Shown: piece after piece, positions 1 to 8,682 of the stretch | Layout: each line of letters begins with the position of its first letter | Numbering within the stretch: the first letter of the stretch is position 1 | Source of the DNA: Clostridiaceae bacterium M8S5 | GTDB lineage: Bacteria; Bacillota; Clostridia; Tissierellales; MCWD3 | Direction of reading: 5' to 3' | DNA: 64,000 nt | NCBI GenBank assembly: GCA_029227815.1 | Contig: CP118523.1 | Location: 1,674,001 to 1,738,000, forward strand | The notes under the pieces: generated by a model | Seen by the model: only the letters and a program-made list of their open reading frames with translations | What the model was told of the DNA's origin: nothing | Database searches by the model: none | Position numbers and translations under genes: made by a program

Positions 1-2
1 AT

Positions 3-3000
3 AAAATAGAGGTTCATTTTCTAACTGAAAATGATAATTTAGAGAATTTTGAATTGATAGAGAATATGAATGTGAATAAATCAATAGAGATGTGGCACTA
101 CAGTGGAAACTATTGGAAGATAACTATGAGAGGTAGAACCATTAAGCTTAGAGATAACGAGATGGAAGACAACTGGGATAAACCTGATTACTTAGGACAA
201 AAACTTATGGAAGAAGATACAGATATACTATTTGAAATAAATTTGCCTCAAAAGGTTAGAGATGAATTAGAAAGGCTCAGCAATGGAGAAAAAATACATG
301 TATATATAAATAAGAGCACACTTAATATTGACAGGATATTTCAAAACGAAAAACCTCCTACGTTTGAAATAGAAGGAGATAAGATTATAATACATGCATA
401 TCCTAAGTTAAATTGTTTAAGAAGAAAATACGACTATTATGTATCTGGGTTAGAAAAAAAGATACCTATAGTCATAGATAAATACGGCCATAACGTATAC
501 GCAATGTATGGACGATATAACAACAAAAAACTAGGAATGGCATATGGGACACATACAGCCGAAGAAGGGAAAATACCATATAATAAAATTATAAATAATA
601 GAGGTTATTTAGAAGACGGATTTATAGTAAATACATTTAAAGATGGTGTTAAAACACCAAAAGAATCATCACAAATAAAAATAGGTATAGATACATTCAA
701 ATATGCAGGAGCAGTAGGACTGATGTTTAGGTATCCTATGGAAATAAAGTTCTACAAAAAACCTCTAGGAAAAAAGGTCAACGTCAAGCATATAACAAAG
801 TCAGGGAGAGCGCTGGCTAAATATGACTATAGCAAGGAAGTATCTAAGAATAAACCTCTAAACATAAAACAAACGTTAATAAGTGGGTTTGAAATAACTG
901 GGTCAATGATAGCATACGACCAAGTACCAACAAACAAAACTCTGCCAAGAGACTATCAAATCACATATAATGAAAGATATAATGAAGTCAACATAGTGTA
1001 TATATATCAAAAGCATCAAGATGAAGATATGAGCAAAGACAATATGGACCCAGAAGCTTTAGCAGTTATAAAAGCAGATGATAGAGGTATGGAGCTATTT
1101 AATGTAGAGAAAGGTATACCAACAACAGAGGATTTATATGTAAACGTACTATGTAATAAATATCTCATGAAATACACGTTTAAGCAAAAGAGTGATGTAA
1201 AAGATTGTGAAGTGACAGCTAGAAAAGAGTATACATTGAGATGGTCAGAGGAAGAAGGAACGGGAAAAGATAAAAAAATAGTTCAAAAAGAAGATGTAGA
1301 GGTAGTTACAGAAACAGTAACAGTACCAAGAGAATACTCATATTGGTACATAGATAACCTTGAAGTTTACGAGTTAATAGGATCATCAATAAACAACAAA
1401 GCACTTCCAAGTGGAAAAGTATATCTACAGCCAAATGGTTATAGGTCGCCAATAGTTGAAGTAGAGCATAGTGATGATTTAGATGATCATATAGAAGAGC
1501 CAGAGTTAAATATAGAGCTTGAGCCAGAGACTATAACAGGAGGGTTAGGAAATAAACCTTCACCATCAGGAGATTTTCAATCAGAAGCAGATGAAAAGCT
1601 AGAGGAACTAAAAGTAAAAAATGACAAACTCGTATTTAATGGTCAAGTCATAATGTCAGATAAACTAGTAGTAAAAGAAGCTCCAAAGCCTATTAGTATA
1701 GAAGACAGCGATCAAATATCTAAAGATACATTATACAATAAAAATCTAACAATAGATGCTGTAAAGAGGAACAGAGTTTATGAAAGTACAGGAAACATAA
1801 AATATAGAGCGATAACAAGAGTGAATCCTACTTATGGGCAGGAATACACTCATGAGATATCGGATATAAACTCAGTAACAGTTCACACACCAGTAGTATG
1901 TTATGCAGATGTATACGATGATAGAAACTTCAATCAAGAGTTAAATCCAATAGATAGCAGAAGGTCACTAATACTAGGAAGACCATCAAGCTTTACACTA
2001 CCAACAAGTGGAGAGCATAGAAATATAAAGGGTTATAAAAATAGAGACTATAAAAAGTACACCAAATCAAAACAAGTAAGATTTCCATTTGACGTATATA
2101 TGAATACGACTAAAAGAAATGCAGAGAGTTATCTTAAATCAAATACATGGTTTGATATACCACTAGATAATAATAATGTGGACATATATCTACCGATATG
2201 GGTAGAAGAAGGAAACTATGAGATTGAGTTTAGGGAGATAGCAATAAACTGCAAAAATAATAATTTAACTGAGGTAAATGCAAACTTAGAGCTAGAAAAC
2301 TACGTAGCAACAAGAAAGATACCAGTAAGAGTAATAGGGCGATTGTATGGTTTTAAAATAACAGATATCACAGATTATCCAACATGGGAGAAGGTTTTTA
2401 GAGTAAATACTGGAGATACAAAGCATACAGGAAATCACTATATATCAGGACACAACGATAAAAATGGAGTATTAATAAGAGCAAACAGCAAAGGGATAGT
2501 ACCAATACTAAGAGGAAGCCATCCATATTATAAAAACGTTGGCCCACTAAATACAGGATACAAATTCAGATATGAGCTAGAGACAGTAGGTGGCTACTTT
2601 GGAAAATACGACTGCATAAGAGTTAGACCCCATTTTTATCACGTAACAGAGGATGGTAAGACAAAGACAAAAATAGACTTATGGTATATGAAATGGGACG
2701 ATGAGAAAAACAAAGAGACGATAATAAAAATAGGTAGTGAAAAGAGTGAAGACAAGAAATATATAGAGCGAATGAAGTTAGGTAACCCGTATAGAAACGT
2801 ACCCAAAAAAGAGATAGAGTATTCAGCAGGAGTAGAAAGAGTAGACGTGAATACAATGAGCTATAGAGAAACTCCAATAGGTTATTTTCACGAATACATA
2901 CTAGCAAAATTTACGAGAATATTTCTAGGAAACACAGAAAACATACCATATAGAGTAGACTATAATAGAGTCAAGCAGTCTGTTCAGCACTGGCATGGAG

Positions 3001-3359
3001 ATTTTTGTTTACCAAATATGGTATATGCATGTCCGAAAGGATTTGATCTCATGGAGTATGGTAGGACAAACAATGGATTTGATTTCAAAGAATATTTTTG
3101 GCTAAAAGAAGGATATATAGTAGTAAATTTTACAATAGAGACGATAAAGAACAAAGACTTTAATAACCCAGTACTATGTTACACATATGCACCAAACTGT
3201 AACATGTGGAAAGTAGAAGGATATGATTTAGAGAAATATGGATACAGCTACAAGACAGATTCAAATTCAATAAAGTTTAACTTATTTTATGGGGATGTGA
3301 TGTTTTATAATGCTAGTGGAAGAGCTAGTGATGATTATAGTAGTAATGGGACTCATTAA
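3..3359 (+). CDS. Large protein of unknown function, 5' end outside the window
   Basis: The frame is open from the first bases, so the gene begins upstream; the first usable start inside (TTG at 54) has no ribosome binding site. About 1,118 residues are visible, rich in Tyr, Asn and Lys. No transmembrane segment or catalytic motif is obvious. A low-complexity acidic stretch near residues 490-530, rich in Glu and Pro, separates an N-terminal half from a C-terminal half that ends with aromatic and Cys-containing blocks. It faintly resembles DUF5704-type proteins of Firmicutes, but I cannot confirm that. The repeated beta-like pattern would suit a large extracellular or surface structure; a signal peptide, if any, lies upstream of the window. 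Function unknown. Confidence 0.8.
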   Translation, partial: KIEVHFLTENDNLENFELIENMNVNKSIEMWHYSGNYWKITMRGRTIKLRDNEMEDNWDKPDYLGQKLMEEDTDILFEINLPQKVRDELERLSNGEKIHVYINKSTLNIDRIFQNEKPPTFEIEGDKIIIHAYPKLNCLRRKYDYYVSGLEKKIPIVIDKYGHNVYAMYGRYNNKKLGMAYGTHTAEEGKIPYNKIINNRGYLEDGFIVNTFKDGVKTPKESSQIKIGIDTFKYAGAVGLMFRYPMEIKFYKKPLGKKVNVKHITKSGRALAKYDYSKEVSKNKPLNIKQTLISGFEITGSMIAYDQVPTNKTLPRDYQITYNERYNEVNIVYIYQKHQDEDMSKDNMDPEALAVIKADDRGMELFNVEKGIPTTEDLYVNVLCNKYLMKYTFKQKSDVKDCEVTARKEYTLRWSEEEGTGKDKKIVQKEDVEVVTETVTVPREYSYWYIDNLEVYELIGSSINNKALPSGKVYLQPNGYRSPIVEVEHSDDLDDHIEEPELNIELEPETITGGLGNKPSPSGDFQSEADEKLEELKVKNDKLVFNGQVIMSDKLVVKEAPKPISIEDSDQISKDTLYNKNLTIDAVKRNRVYESTGNIKYRAITRVNPTYGQEYTHEISDINSVTVHTPVVCYADVYDDRNFNQELNPIDSRRSLILGRPSSFTLPTSGEHRNIKGYKNRDYKKYTKSKQVRFPFDVYMNTTKRNAESYLKSNTWFDIPLDNNNVDIYLPIWVEEGNYEIEFREIAINCKNNNLTEVNANLELENYVATRKIPVRVIGRLYGFKITDITDYPTWEKVFRVNTGDTKHTGNHYISGHNDKNGVLIRANSKGIVPILRGSHPYYKNVGPLNTGYKFRYELETVGGYFGKYDCIRVRPHFYHVTEDGKTKTKIDLWYMKWDDEKNKETIIKIGSEKSEDKKYIERMKLGNPYRNVPKKEIEYSAGVERVDVNTMSYRETPIGYFHEYILAKFTRIFLGNTENIPYRVDYNRVKQSVQHWHGDFCLPNMVYACPKGFDLMEYGRTNNGFDFKEYFWLKEGYIVVNFTIETIKNKDFNNPVLCYTYAPNCNMWKVEGYDLEKYGYSYKTDSNSIKFNLFYGDVMFYNASGRASDDYSSNGTH

Positions 3360-3709
3360 GGAGATATGAGTAAATTTAAAATACATTGTATATATGTTGT
3401 CGATCTCTGGTAATGCAAAAAACACGGGAGGTCGACAGCACAGATTGGGGTCAGGCTTGAAAACTTGACTTATTTAAGATTAGAAAGCATATTTCTATAA
3501 CTATTTACGCAGTCTCTAAGGTTAAAAGGACTTTTATGAAGATTATATTTCAAACAGCGTATTTAAGAAGCATATTTTTTCCTAAGAGGCTAGATTATAT
3601 AGTTTAGTTACCAATTACCTTGAAAAACAATCATTCAATACATTCACAAATTTTTATTAGTATGCTATAATGAATGACGAATAGACACTATAATATCTAG
3701 CTAGGGGGA
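3360..3709. other. Gene-free spacer with a GC-rich hairpin
   Basis: 350 bases without a supported gene. At 3397-3437 a stem can form between GTCGATCTC and GGAGGTCGAC. It is followed by GGGGTCAGGCTTGAAAAC (from 3449), a motif I associate with REP-associated tyrosine transposase elements in other Firmicutes. No transposase frame is visible, so this may be a relic or a mobilised non-autonomous piece. Confidence 0.4.
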
Positions 3710-4105
3710 TTGGTTAATATCAAAACTAAAAGAATTATATTTATTATAAGTTTATTGATGTTTCTTATAATAGGTTGTGGTGGCAAGACATTAGACGAGA
3801 CATCAGAATGTCAATTTTACAAAAAAGGAATTGATATTGTATTTGAAGGTAGAGAAAACCTTAAATCACCTACTCATGTCATAAGCTTAAAATCTAATTT
3901 CTTTACTACATACGACAACTATAAATTAAGCAGTTTACAAAGAGAGTATTATCAATTAATAAAGCGATATTCAATTTCATATAATAATTACAAGGAAAAA
4001 AGCTCTATAGACAACTTGGACAGTATTACAGCAAACATGAAAAGAATTAATTCGTTTATGGAGAAAAACAAAGAAGTTGTTACTAAAATTGCCAAGGCAC
4101 GCTAG
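3710..4105 (+). CDS. Small lipoprotein, unknown function
   Basis: The protein has a basic start, a hydrophobic stretch and a lipobox ending I-I-G-C, so it is probably a membrane-anchored lipoprotein exported by Sec and processed by Lsp. About 110 residues follow the lipid-modified Cys; they are Lys- and Asn-rich, probably helical, with no recognised domain. Start choice is unclear. TTG at 3710 lies only one base after the AGGGGG ribosome binding site (3703-3708). The ATC at 3719 has better spacing and gives a textbook signal peptide starting MKTKR. The stop codon lies within the terminator hairpin. It is monocistronic. Confidence 0.7.
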   Translation: MVNIKTKRIIFIISLLMFLIIGCGGKTLDETSECQFYKKGIDIVFEGRENLKSPTHVISLKSNFFTTYDNYKLSSLQREYYQLIKRYSISYNNYKEKSSIDNLDSITANMKRINSFMEKNKEVVTKIAKAR

Positions 4106-4118
4106 CCTTGTTTTTTTT
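4093..4118 (+). terminator. Intrinsic terminator after the lipoprotein
   Basis: CAAGGC, a 6-base loop containing the stop codon, GCCTTG, then eight T residues. Confidence 0.9.
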
Positions 4119-4194
4119 GCTCGAAAATAATACTAAAAAACATAAAAAAATAAAAAGTGTAACATTAGATACTATTTTTGTAAAATGATTATGC

Positions 4195-4236
4195 TATAAT
4201 TGAAATTGTTGACGATTAACCAATTATTGTCAACAA
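4195..4236 (+). promoter_or_regulatory. -10 box and palindromic operator candidate before nadA
   Basis: A TATAAT hexamer (4195-4200) is followed six bases later by a perfect inverted repeat, TTGTTGAC (4206-4213), 15 bases, GTCAACAA (4229-4236). The repeat covers the expected transcription start, where a repressor would block initiation. A NAD-responsive regulator is a reasonable guess; I do not recognise the site. Confidence 0.5.
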
Positions 4237-4360
4237 ATAAATAATAATCCAACAAATTCATGGAAATATAAAGATTAAAAATATGTAGTGGTAGTGGTCA
4301 ATTGAATAGAGTCTAGTCGTGATTTTCTATGAAGAATTGGTTAAAAAAGGAGAGGAAGAA

Positions 4361-5452
4361 ATGAACAAAGATTTTTTTAAAATGAGTAGAGAAGCATTGA
4401 CAGAATTCATATTTGAAAAAAAAGCAGAGCTAGGAGATGAAGTATGCATTTTAGAACATAATTTTCAAATTGATGACTTATTAAAATTTGCAGATATTGT
4501 TGGAGATACATCTTCTCTTTTGAAGATGACAATGGAAACAGACGCAGATTATTTATTGTATGCAGGGGCTAAATTTTTCACAGAAGCAGGCTGTATATTA
4601 TGTCCAGACAAGAGAATTATGCAAGCCAATCTTAAAGCGGATTGTCCATTAACTTATACTATTGATGAAAATGAAACAGAAAGAGTGTTTAACGATATAA
4701 GCAAAAAAAATAAAAAAGAGCTAGTACCAGTGTGTTATTTTACAGCAAGTTATAAACTAAAGAGTTTTAGTGGAAGAAATGATGGGACAACATGTACCGC
4801 AGCTAATGCGTATGATATAATATTATATTATTTAAACCAAGGGAAATCAATTTTCTTTACACCTATGAGTAATATTGCATTTAACGTAGTTAAAGAGTTA
4901 CAGTTAGAAGACAAAGACGTAGCATTGATTGATGAAAAAACAGATATAAATTCTATCACAGGAGAAGAAAAGATATATATATGGGATGTAGGATGTTATG
5001 TACATTCTAATTTTAAAACACAGGATGTTGAAAAATTAAGAAAGAAATATAAAAACATGAAATTCATATCTCATTTAGAATGTTTACCTGATGTTATAGA
5101 AAAGTGTGAGTTTGCTAGTTTTACAAATGGAATCACTGATATTCTTAGAAACAACCCAAATCAAGATGAGTGGGGATTTGCTACGGTGAGCAATTTTGCC
5201 GAAAGATTAGCCAAGCAATATCCAAATAAAACGATATTGCCAGTAAGACCAGACTTAGTCTGTGAGGATATGATACTTACAGATTTACCACACTTAGCTG
5301 ATAGTTTACAATCTATTGTTGATTATAAGAATGGTAAAGGAGAACTTAGAACAGAATTAAAAGTTCCTGAAGAGCATAGAATCTATGCATTAAAGGCTAT
5401 AAATAAGATGTATAGCATATTAGCTGGATTGGAAAATGTAAGTACAATATAG
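4361..5452 (+). CDS. nadA: Quinolinate synthase, divergent NadA
   Basis: NadA condenses iminoaspartate with dihydroxyacetone phosphate to make quinolinate for NAD synthesis, using a [4Fe-4S] cluster. The three cluster Cys are found at family spacing: C95 (ADCPLT), C212 (WDVGCYVH) and C301 (LVCEDM). Other family blocks are recognisable but altered: GDT instead of GDS, FFTEAG for FMAET, HLEC for HPEC, and YFTASYK for YVNTSAxxK. It is therefore a divergent branch, possibly a functional variant. I chose ATG 4361, eight bases after AAGGAG; the frame stays open further upstream. nadB and nadC are not adjacent, which is unusual because they usually form an operon. Confidence 0.85.
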   Translation: MNKDFFKMSREALTEFIFEKKAELGDEVCILEHNFQIDDLLKFADIVGDTSSLLKMTMETDADYLLYAGAKFFTEAGCILCPDKRIMQANLKADCPLTYTIDENETERVFNDISKKNKKELVPVCYFTASYKLKSFSGRNDGTTCTAANAYDIILYYLNQGKSIFFTPMSNIAFNVVKELQLEDKDVALIDEKTDINSITGEEKIYIWDVGCYVHSNFKTQDVEKLRKKYKNMKFISHLECLPDVIEKCEFASFTNGITDILRNNPNQDEWGFATVSNFAERLAKQYPNKTILPVRPDLVCEDMILTDLPHLADSLQSIVDYKNGKGELRTELKVPEEHRIYALKAINKMYSILAGLENVSTI

Positions 5453-5466
5453 ATAAATAAAATTAA

Positions 5467-5520
5467 AACCCGGAATGTTCATGGATTTGTTAGATACATA
5501 TTCTATGAATCTTTCGGGTT
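5467..5520 (-). terminator. Stem-loop between convergent genes
   Basis: AACCCG (5467-5472) pairs with CGGGTT (5515-5520), with a further TTCAT/ATGAA pairing inside. On the minus strand it is followed by a T-rich run, so it probably ends the Crp/Fnr transcript. It overlaps the last codons of that gene and may also serve nadA. Confidence 0.55.
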
Positions 5521-6228
5521 AATTAAGTTAGACAGATTACTATCGTTTAACAATATATTATTTAAAGCATCTATATTTATTATTTTAAAAGAGCGGTTTT
5601 TAAAAGATAGAATGTTTTTATCCTGTAAGATTTTAAGCTCTCTAGATAGTGAGGGTCTAGAGACATTAAGGTATTCAGCCAAAGCTTTTTTTGAAAATGG
5701 AAGAGTGATTTCTTTAGATTTTTCTTTGTTAAATGAATCTATTAAGTAATGGCTCAGTCTTGCTTGGATAGACCTATGAGATAAGATGCTAATTTTATTT
5801 TTTAATGTAATCATTGAATTTGATACAGACTCTAGAAAGTTATGCATAATAGCTGAATCAAGAGTAAATAGTTTTAACAAAGCATTTTTATGTAAAAGGA
5901 GAATGGTGCTTTTACCATAGACCGTTACAATAGCATCATAAAATTTAATAGTAGCAAAAATTGAAGGCTCAGCAATCAAAGAATAATCATCTTTTTTTGT
6001 TATTATTACAACTTTTCCACAAGGAAGTAATTTTTCAACATGAACACAACCTGAAATTAGTATTCCCATTGTATCAGCTGACTGGTTATAAGAGAAAACT
6101 ATTTGCTTTTTATCATAACAGTGTATTCTATAGTTTATATTAGATAAAAGGTGTCTAATTTCATCTTTAGTTTTATTTTTAAATAGATTTGACCGTTGAA
6201 GAGATAACAATAAATCAGAGTCTTTCAT
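5503..6228 (-). CDS. Crp/Fnr-family transcription regulator
   Basis: This is a 241-residue one-component regulator with an N-terminal cyclic-nucleotide-binding-like beta barrel (about residues 15-115), a dimerisation helix, and a C-terminal winged helix-turn-helix. The recognition region reads SKKALAEYLNVSRPSLSREL. There is no N-terminal Cys cluster, so it is not an Fnr-type oxygen sensor; the ligand is unknown. The start is ATG 6228, preceded at seven bases by GAAAGGA; an upstream ATG at 6255 lacks a ribosome binding site. It converges on nadA and faces trmO divergently. Confidence 0.88.
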   Translation of the reverse strand: MKDSDLLLSLQRSNLFKNKTKDEIRHLLSNINYRIHCYDKKQIVFSYNQSADTMGILISGCVHVEKLLPCGKVVIITKKDDYSLIAEPSIFATIKFYDAIVTVYGKSTILLLHKNALLKLFTLDSAIMHNFLESVSNSMITLKNKISILSHRSIQARLSHYLIDSFNKEKSKEITLPFSKKALAEYLNVSRPSLSRELKILQDKNILSFKNRSFKIINIDALNNILLNDSNLSNLINPKDS

Positions 6229-6430
6229 ATTAAAAATCCTTTCCCATATTAACAATATAATAATAGATACTATTTACCCAATTATATTATAGTACAAATA
6301 ACAATAAATGTAAAACAATAACAAAATTTTTCAGAATATCCCAAATGATTACTATAGTATAAGTTACGAGCAATACTGTTAAAACAATAAATAGACTTTT
6401 ACTAAAGATGGTCTTTTCATAAGAATCTCT

Positions 6431-6459
6431 TTGGCATATAATAAAATGGAGATTATAAT
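6431..6459 (+). promoter_or_regulatory. Promoter of the trmO-like gene
   Basis: TTGGCA (6431-6436), a 17-base spacer and TATAAT (6454-6459), 22 bases before the start codon at 6482. Confidence 0.75.
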
Positions 6460-6481
6460 ATAAAAGAATAGGAGAGTGAAT

Positions 6482-6895
6482 ATGAATGAATTTATAATTA
6501 AATCAATAGGCTATATAGATTCTCCCTATAGAAGATTAAAAGATATACCATCTCAAAGTATATACTCTAAAGAAAAGAGAGCTATAATAAATATAAAAGA
6601 TGAATACAAAGAAGGGCTGAAAGATTTAGATAAATTTACTTATATAGTAATTCAATTTTATTTTCATGAATCAACAGACTATGATTTGTTAACACCTACA
6701 CCTTGGAGTGAAGAACTAAAAGGAGTATTTTCAACAAGATCACCTAGAAGACCAAACCCTATAGGGATTACTATTGCTAAACTAATTGAGATAAAAGGAA
6801 GTAAACTAATTATAGAAGGAGTAGATATGTTAGATAAAACTCCAATAATTGATATAAAACCATACTTAGAAAATCTTAATCCCAAAATTGATTAG
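6482..6895 (+). CDS. TrmO/TsaA-family tRNA methyltransferase
   Basis: 137 residues, one TsaA (UPF0066) barrel domain. Family signatures are RSPRRPNPIG at 86-95 and DMLDKTPIIDIKPY at 115-128, which form the S-adenosylmethionine pocket in TrmO. TrmO N-methylates t6A at position 37 of threonine tRNA. E. coli TrmO is about 235 residues with an extra C-terminal domain; this is the short form common in Gram-positives and archaea. ATG 6482 follows AGGAGAG at seven bases. It is a single gene with its own promoter and terminator. Confidence 0.8.
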   Translation: MNEFIIKSIGYIDSPYRRLKDIPSQSIYSKEKRAIINIKDEYKEGLKDLDKFTYIVIQFYFHESTDYDLLTPTPWSEELKGVFSTRSPRRPNPIGITIAKLIEIKGSKLIIEGVDMLDKTPIIDIKPYLENLNPKID

Positions 6896-6912
6896 CTTAA
6901 GTAGAAGTTAAA

Positions 6913-6955
6913 AACAGTTTGAGTTGTTTACATAGAACGATTCAAACTGTTTTAG
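6913..6955 (+). terminator. Terminator after trmO
   Basis: AACAGTTTGA (6913-6922) pairs with TCAAACTGTT (6942-6951), followed by a short T-rich tail. Confidence 0.75.
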
Positions 6956-7095
6956 TATTTCAGTATTTTCTATGAAGATGCAAATGATAATTATCGACCA
7001 ATAGTAGTAGTAAATTCTTAATTAATGTAATATAATAATAAACAGAAAATATAATGATAAATACTATCATATAAATTATAATACGAGGTGTAAAT

Positions 7096-7803
7096 ATGAG
7101 GGAAAGACTTATGAGAACAGAGTTACTCATAGGCGAAAAAGCACTAGAGAAAATCAATGATTCGACAATAGCAGTATTTGGAATAGGGGGAGTAGGAGGA
7201 TTTGTAGTAGAAGCGCTAGCTAGAGCAGGAGTTGGAACACTTATATTAGTAGACTTTGATAGAGTGGATGGAACAAATATAAATAGACAAATAATAGCGT
7301 TAGATAGTACTATAGATAGATTAAAAGTTGATGTCATGAAAGAAAGAATCAAAGACATCAACAGTGATATAGATGTCAAGACTTATCCAATATTGTTTAA
7401 TAAAGATAACATGGGTGATATTTTTGATATAAAGATAGATTACGTAATAGATGCAATAGATATGGTATCTTCAAAGCTACTATTAATAGAAAAGTGTAAA
7501 GAAAAAAACATACCAATAATAAGTAGTATGGGTACAGGGAACAAGCTAAATCCGACCATGCTTAGAGTAGCAGATATATATAACACTAGCATTTGTCCAT
7601 TAGCTAGAGTTATGAGAAGAGAACTACGTAAAAGAAATATAAAGGATTTAAAAGTAGTCTACTCAACAGAAGAAGCAATATTGAGAGAAGAAAACAAACC
7701 TAAAGATGGCAGTAGGCCAGTGACAGCGAGCATTTCATTTGTTCCATCAAGTGCAGGTCTGATAATAGCATCTGAGGTGGTTAAAGATATAATTAAGAAG
7801 TAA
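7096..7803 (+). CDS. tcdA: tRNA threonylcarbamoyladenosine dehydratase (ThiF/E1-like)
   Basis: TcdA uses ATP to cyclise t6A37 in tRNA to ct6A. The 235-residue protein has the E1-type Rossmann motif GIGGVGG at about 29-35, DFDRVDGTNINRQ (adenylate-binding Asp and Arg-Gln), DAIDMVSSK, and a C-terminal GSRPVTASISFVPSSAG block typical of TcdA. ATG 7096 follows GAGGTG. It is just upstream of an RseC-like gene (11 bases) and close to trmO, so two t6A37-modifying enzymes are neighbours. Confidence 0.88.
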   Translation: MRERLMRTELLIGEKALEKINDSTIAVFGIGGVGGFVVEALARAGVGTLILVDFDRVDGTNINRQIIALDSTIDRLKVDVMKERIKDINSDIDVKTYPILFNKDNMGDIFDIKIDYVIDAIDMVSSKLLLIEKCKEKNIPIISSMGTGNKLNPTMLRVADIYNTSICPLARVMRRELRKRNIKDLKVVYSTEEAILREENKPKDGSRPVTASISFVPSSAGLIIASEVVKDIIKK

Positions 7804-7814
7804 GGAGAATGAAC

Positions 7815-8240
7815 ATGAAGCAGATAGGCTATGTATTTGATGTGGAAGGCAAAAGGGCTACAATAGACGTAAAAAGAGTGTCTGCATGTGGTGAAAACTG
7901 TGCAGATTGTAGTTCCTCATGCAAGATGCCAACAGTACGAGTAAATGTAGAAAATACGCTAGAAGCGAAAAAAGGTGATTATGTAGAAATAAGCTCTGAG
8001 AGTAAAACAATCTTAAAATACACATTTTTAATATATGGAATACCATTAATCATAATGTTAGGAGCAATAGCAATAAGCATGGCTTTATTAAAAAAAGTAG
8101 GATACACAGGGAATGATTCACTTAGTCTAGTAATAGGGTTATTGTTTTTAGGACTATCTTACTTTATATTAAAGCGAGTAGATAATAATGCAAAAGGAAA
8201 GATAGAGTTTAAGATGACGAGGATTATGAATCAAAAATAA
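7815..8240 (+). CDS. RseC/MucC-family membrane protein
   Basis: 141 residues. It has an N-terminal Cys cluster (C25, C29, C32, C36) in a small beta domain, then two transmembrane helices at about 66-93 and 104-120. This is the SoxR-reducing system RseC family; in Clostridia such proteins are linked to redox or Rnf functions. ATG 7815 is six bases after AAGGAG; the upstream in-frame ATG at 7809 overlaps that site. It is in an operon with tcdA and the thioredoxin-like gene. Confidence 0.8.
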   Translation: MKQIGYVFDVEGKRATIDVKRVSACGENCADCSSSCKMPTVRVNVENTLEAKKGDYVEISSESKTILKYTFLIYGIPLIIMLGAIAISMALLKKVGYTGNDSLSLVIGLLFLGLSYFILKRVDNNAKGKIEFKMTRIMNQK

Positions 8241-8254
8241 TAGGAGGTGTATTT

Positions 8255-8575
8255 TTGGTAGATGATTTAAATATAAAAGATATAAACAATATCGTATTTA
8301 AATCAGATAAAATAGTTATAATATGCTTTTATTCTTCAATTTTTAAGCCTAGTTTAACTACTATAGAGTACATATCAGAAGCGGTTAAAAAAGATAACCA
8401 ATTTGATATATATAAAGTTGATTATTATAAACATAAAGAAATAGTTAAAAATTTCGAGGTAATAACAATTCCAACCATAATCTTTTTTAAAGAGGGTAAA
8501 GAAAAATATCGTACCTCGGGTTCATTTAAAGAAAAACAAATAAAAGATATAATAGGATTTGTTAAAGTTTGTTAA
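8255..8575 (+). CDS. Thioredoxin-fold protein lacking the CxxC active site
   Basis: A 106-residue thioredoxin-like protein. The beta strand IVICFYSS and the cis-proline motif TIPTIIFFKEGKE (the family's FPTL/IPT) are clear. The active-site WCGPC position reads YSSIFKPS, so no redox-active dithiol is present; the only Cys besides one in strand 1 is the C-terminal residue. It probably binds a partner or acts as a chaperone rather than a disulfide reductase. TTG 8255 lies five bases after AGGAGGTG. It is the last gene of the tcdA operon. Confidence 0.7.
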   Translation: MVDDLNIKDINNIVFKSDKIVIICFYSSIFKPSLTTIEYISEAVKKDNQFDIYKVDYYKHKEIVKNFEVITIPTIIFFKEGKEKYRTSGSFKEKQIKDIIGFVKVC

Positions 8576-8611
8576 CATACTGAAATTTTATGATTGTAAC
8601 ATATTAAAAAA

Positions 8612-8620
8612 TGATATAAT
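8612..8620 (+). promoter_or_regulatory. Extended -10 of glyA
   Basis: TGATATAAT, an extended -10 element, ends 62 bases before glyA. A weak TTGTAA lies at 8594 with a short 15-base spacer. Confidence 0.6.
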
Positions 8621-8682
8621 CTATAGTGGACAGATACTATAGGAATTATAAAAACTAAACTTTTTAAGGAGGAACTGCTTAC

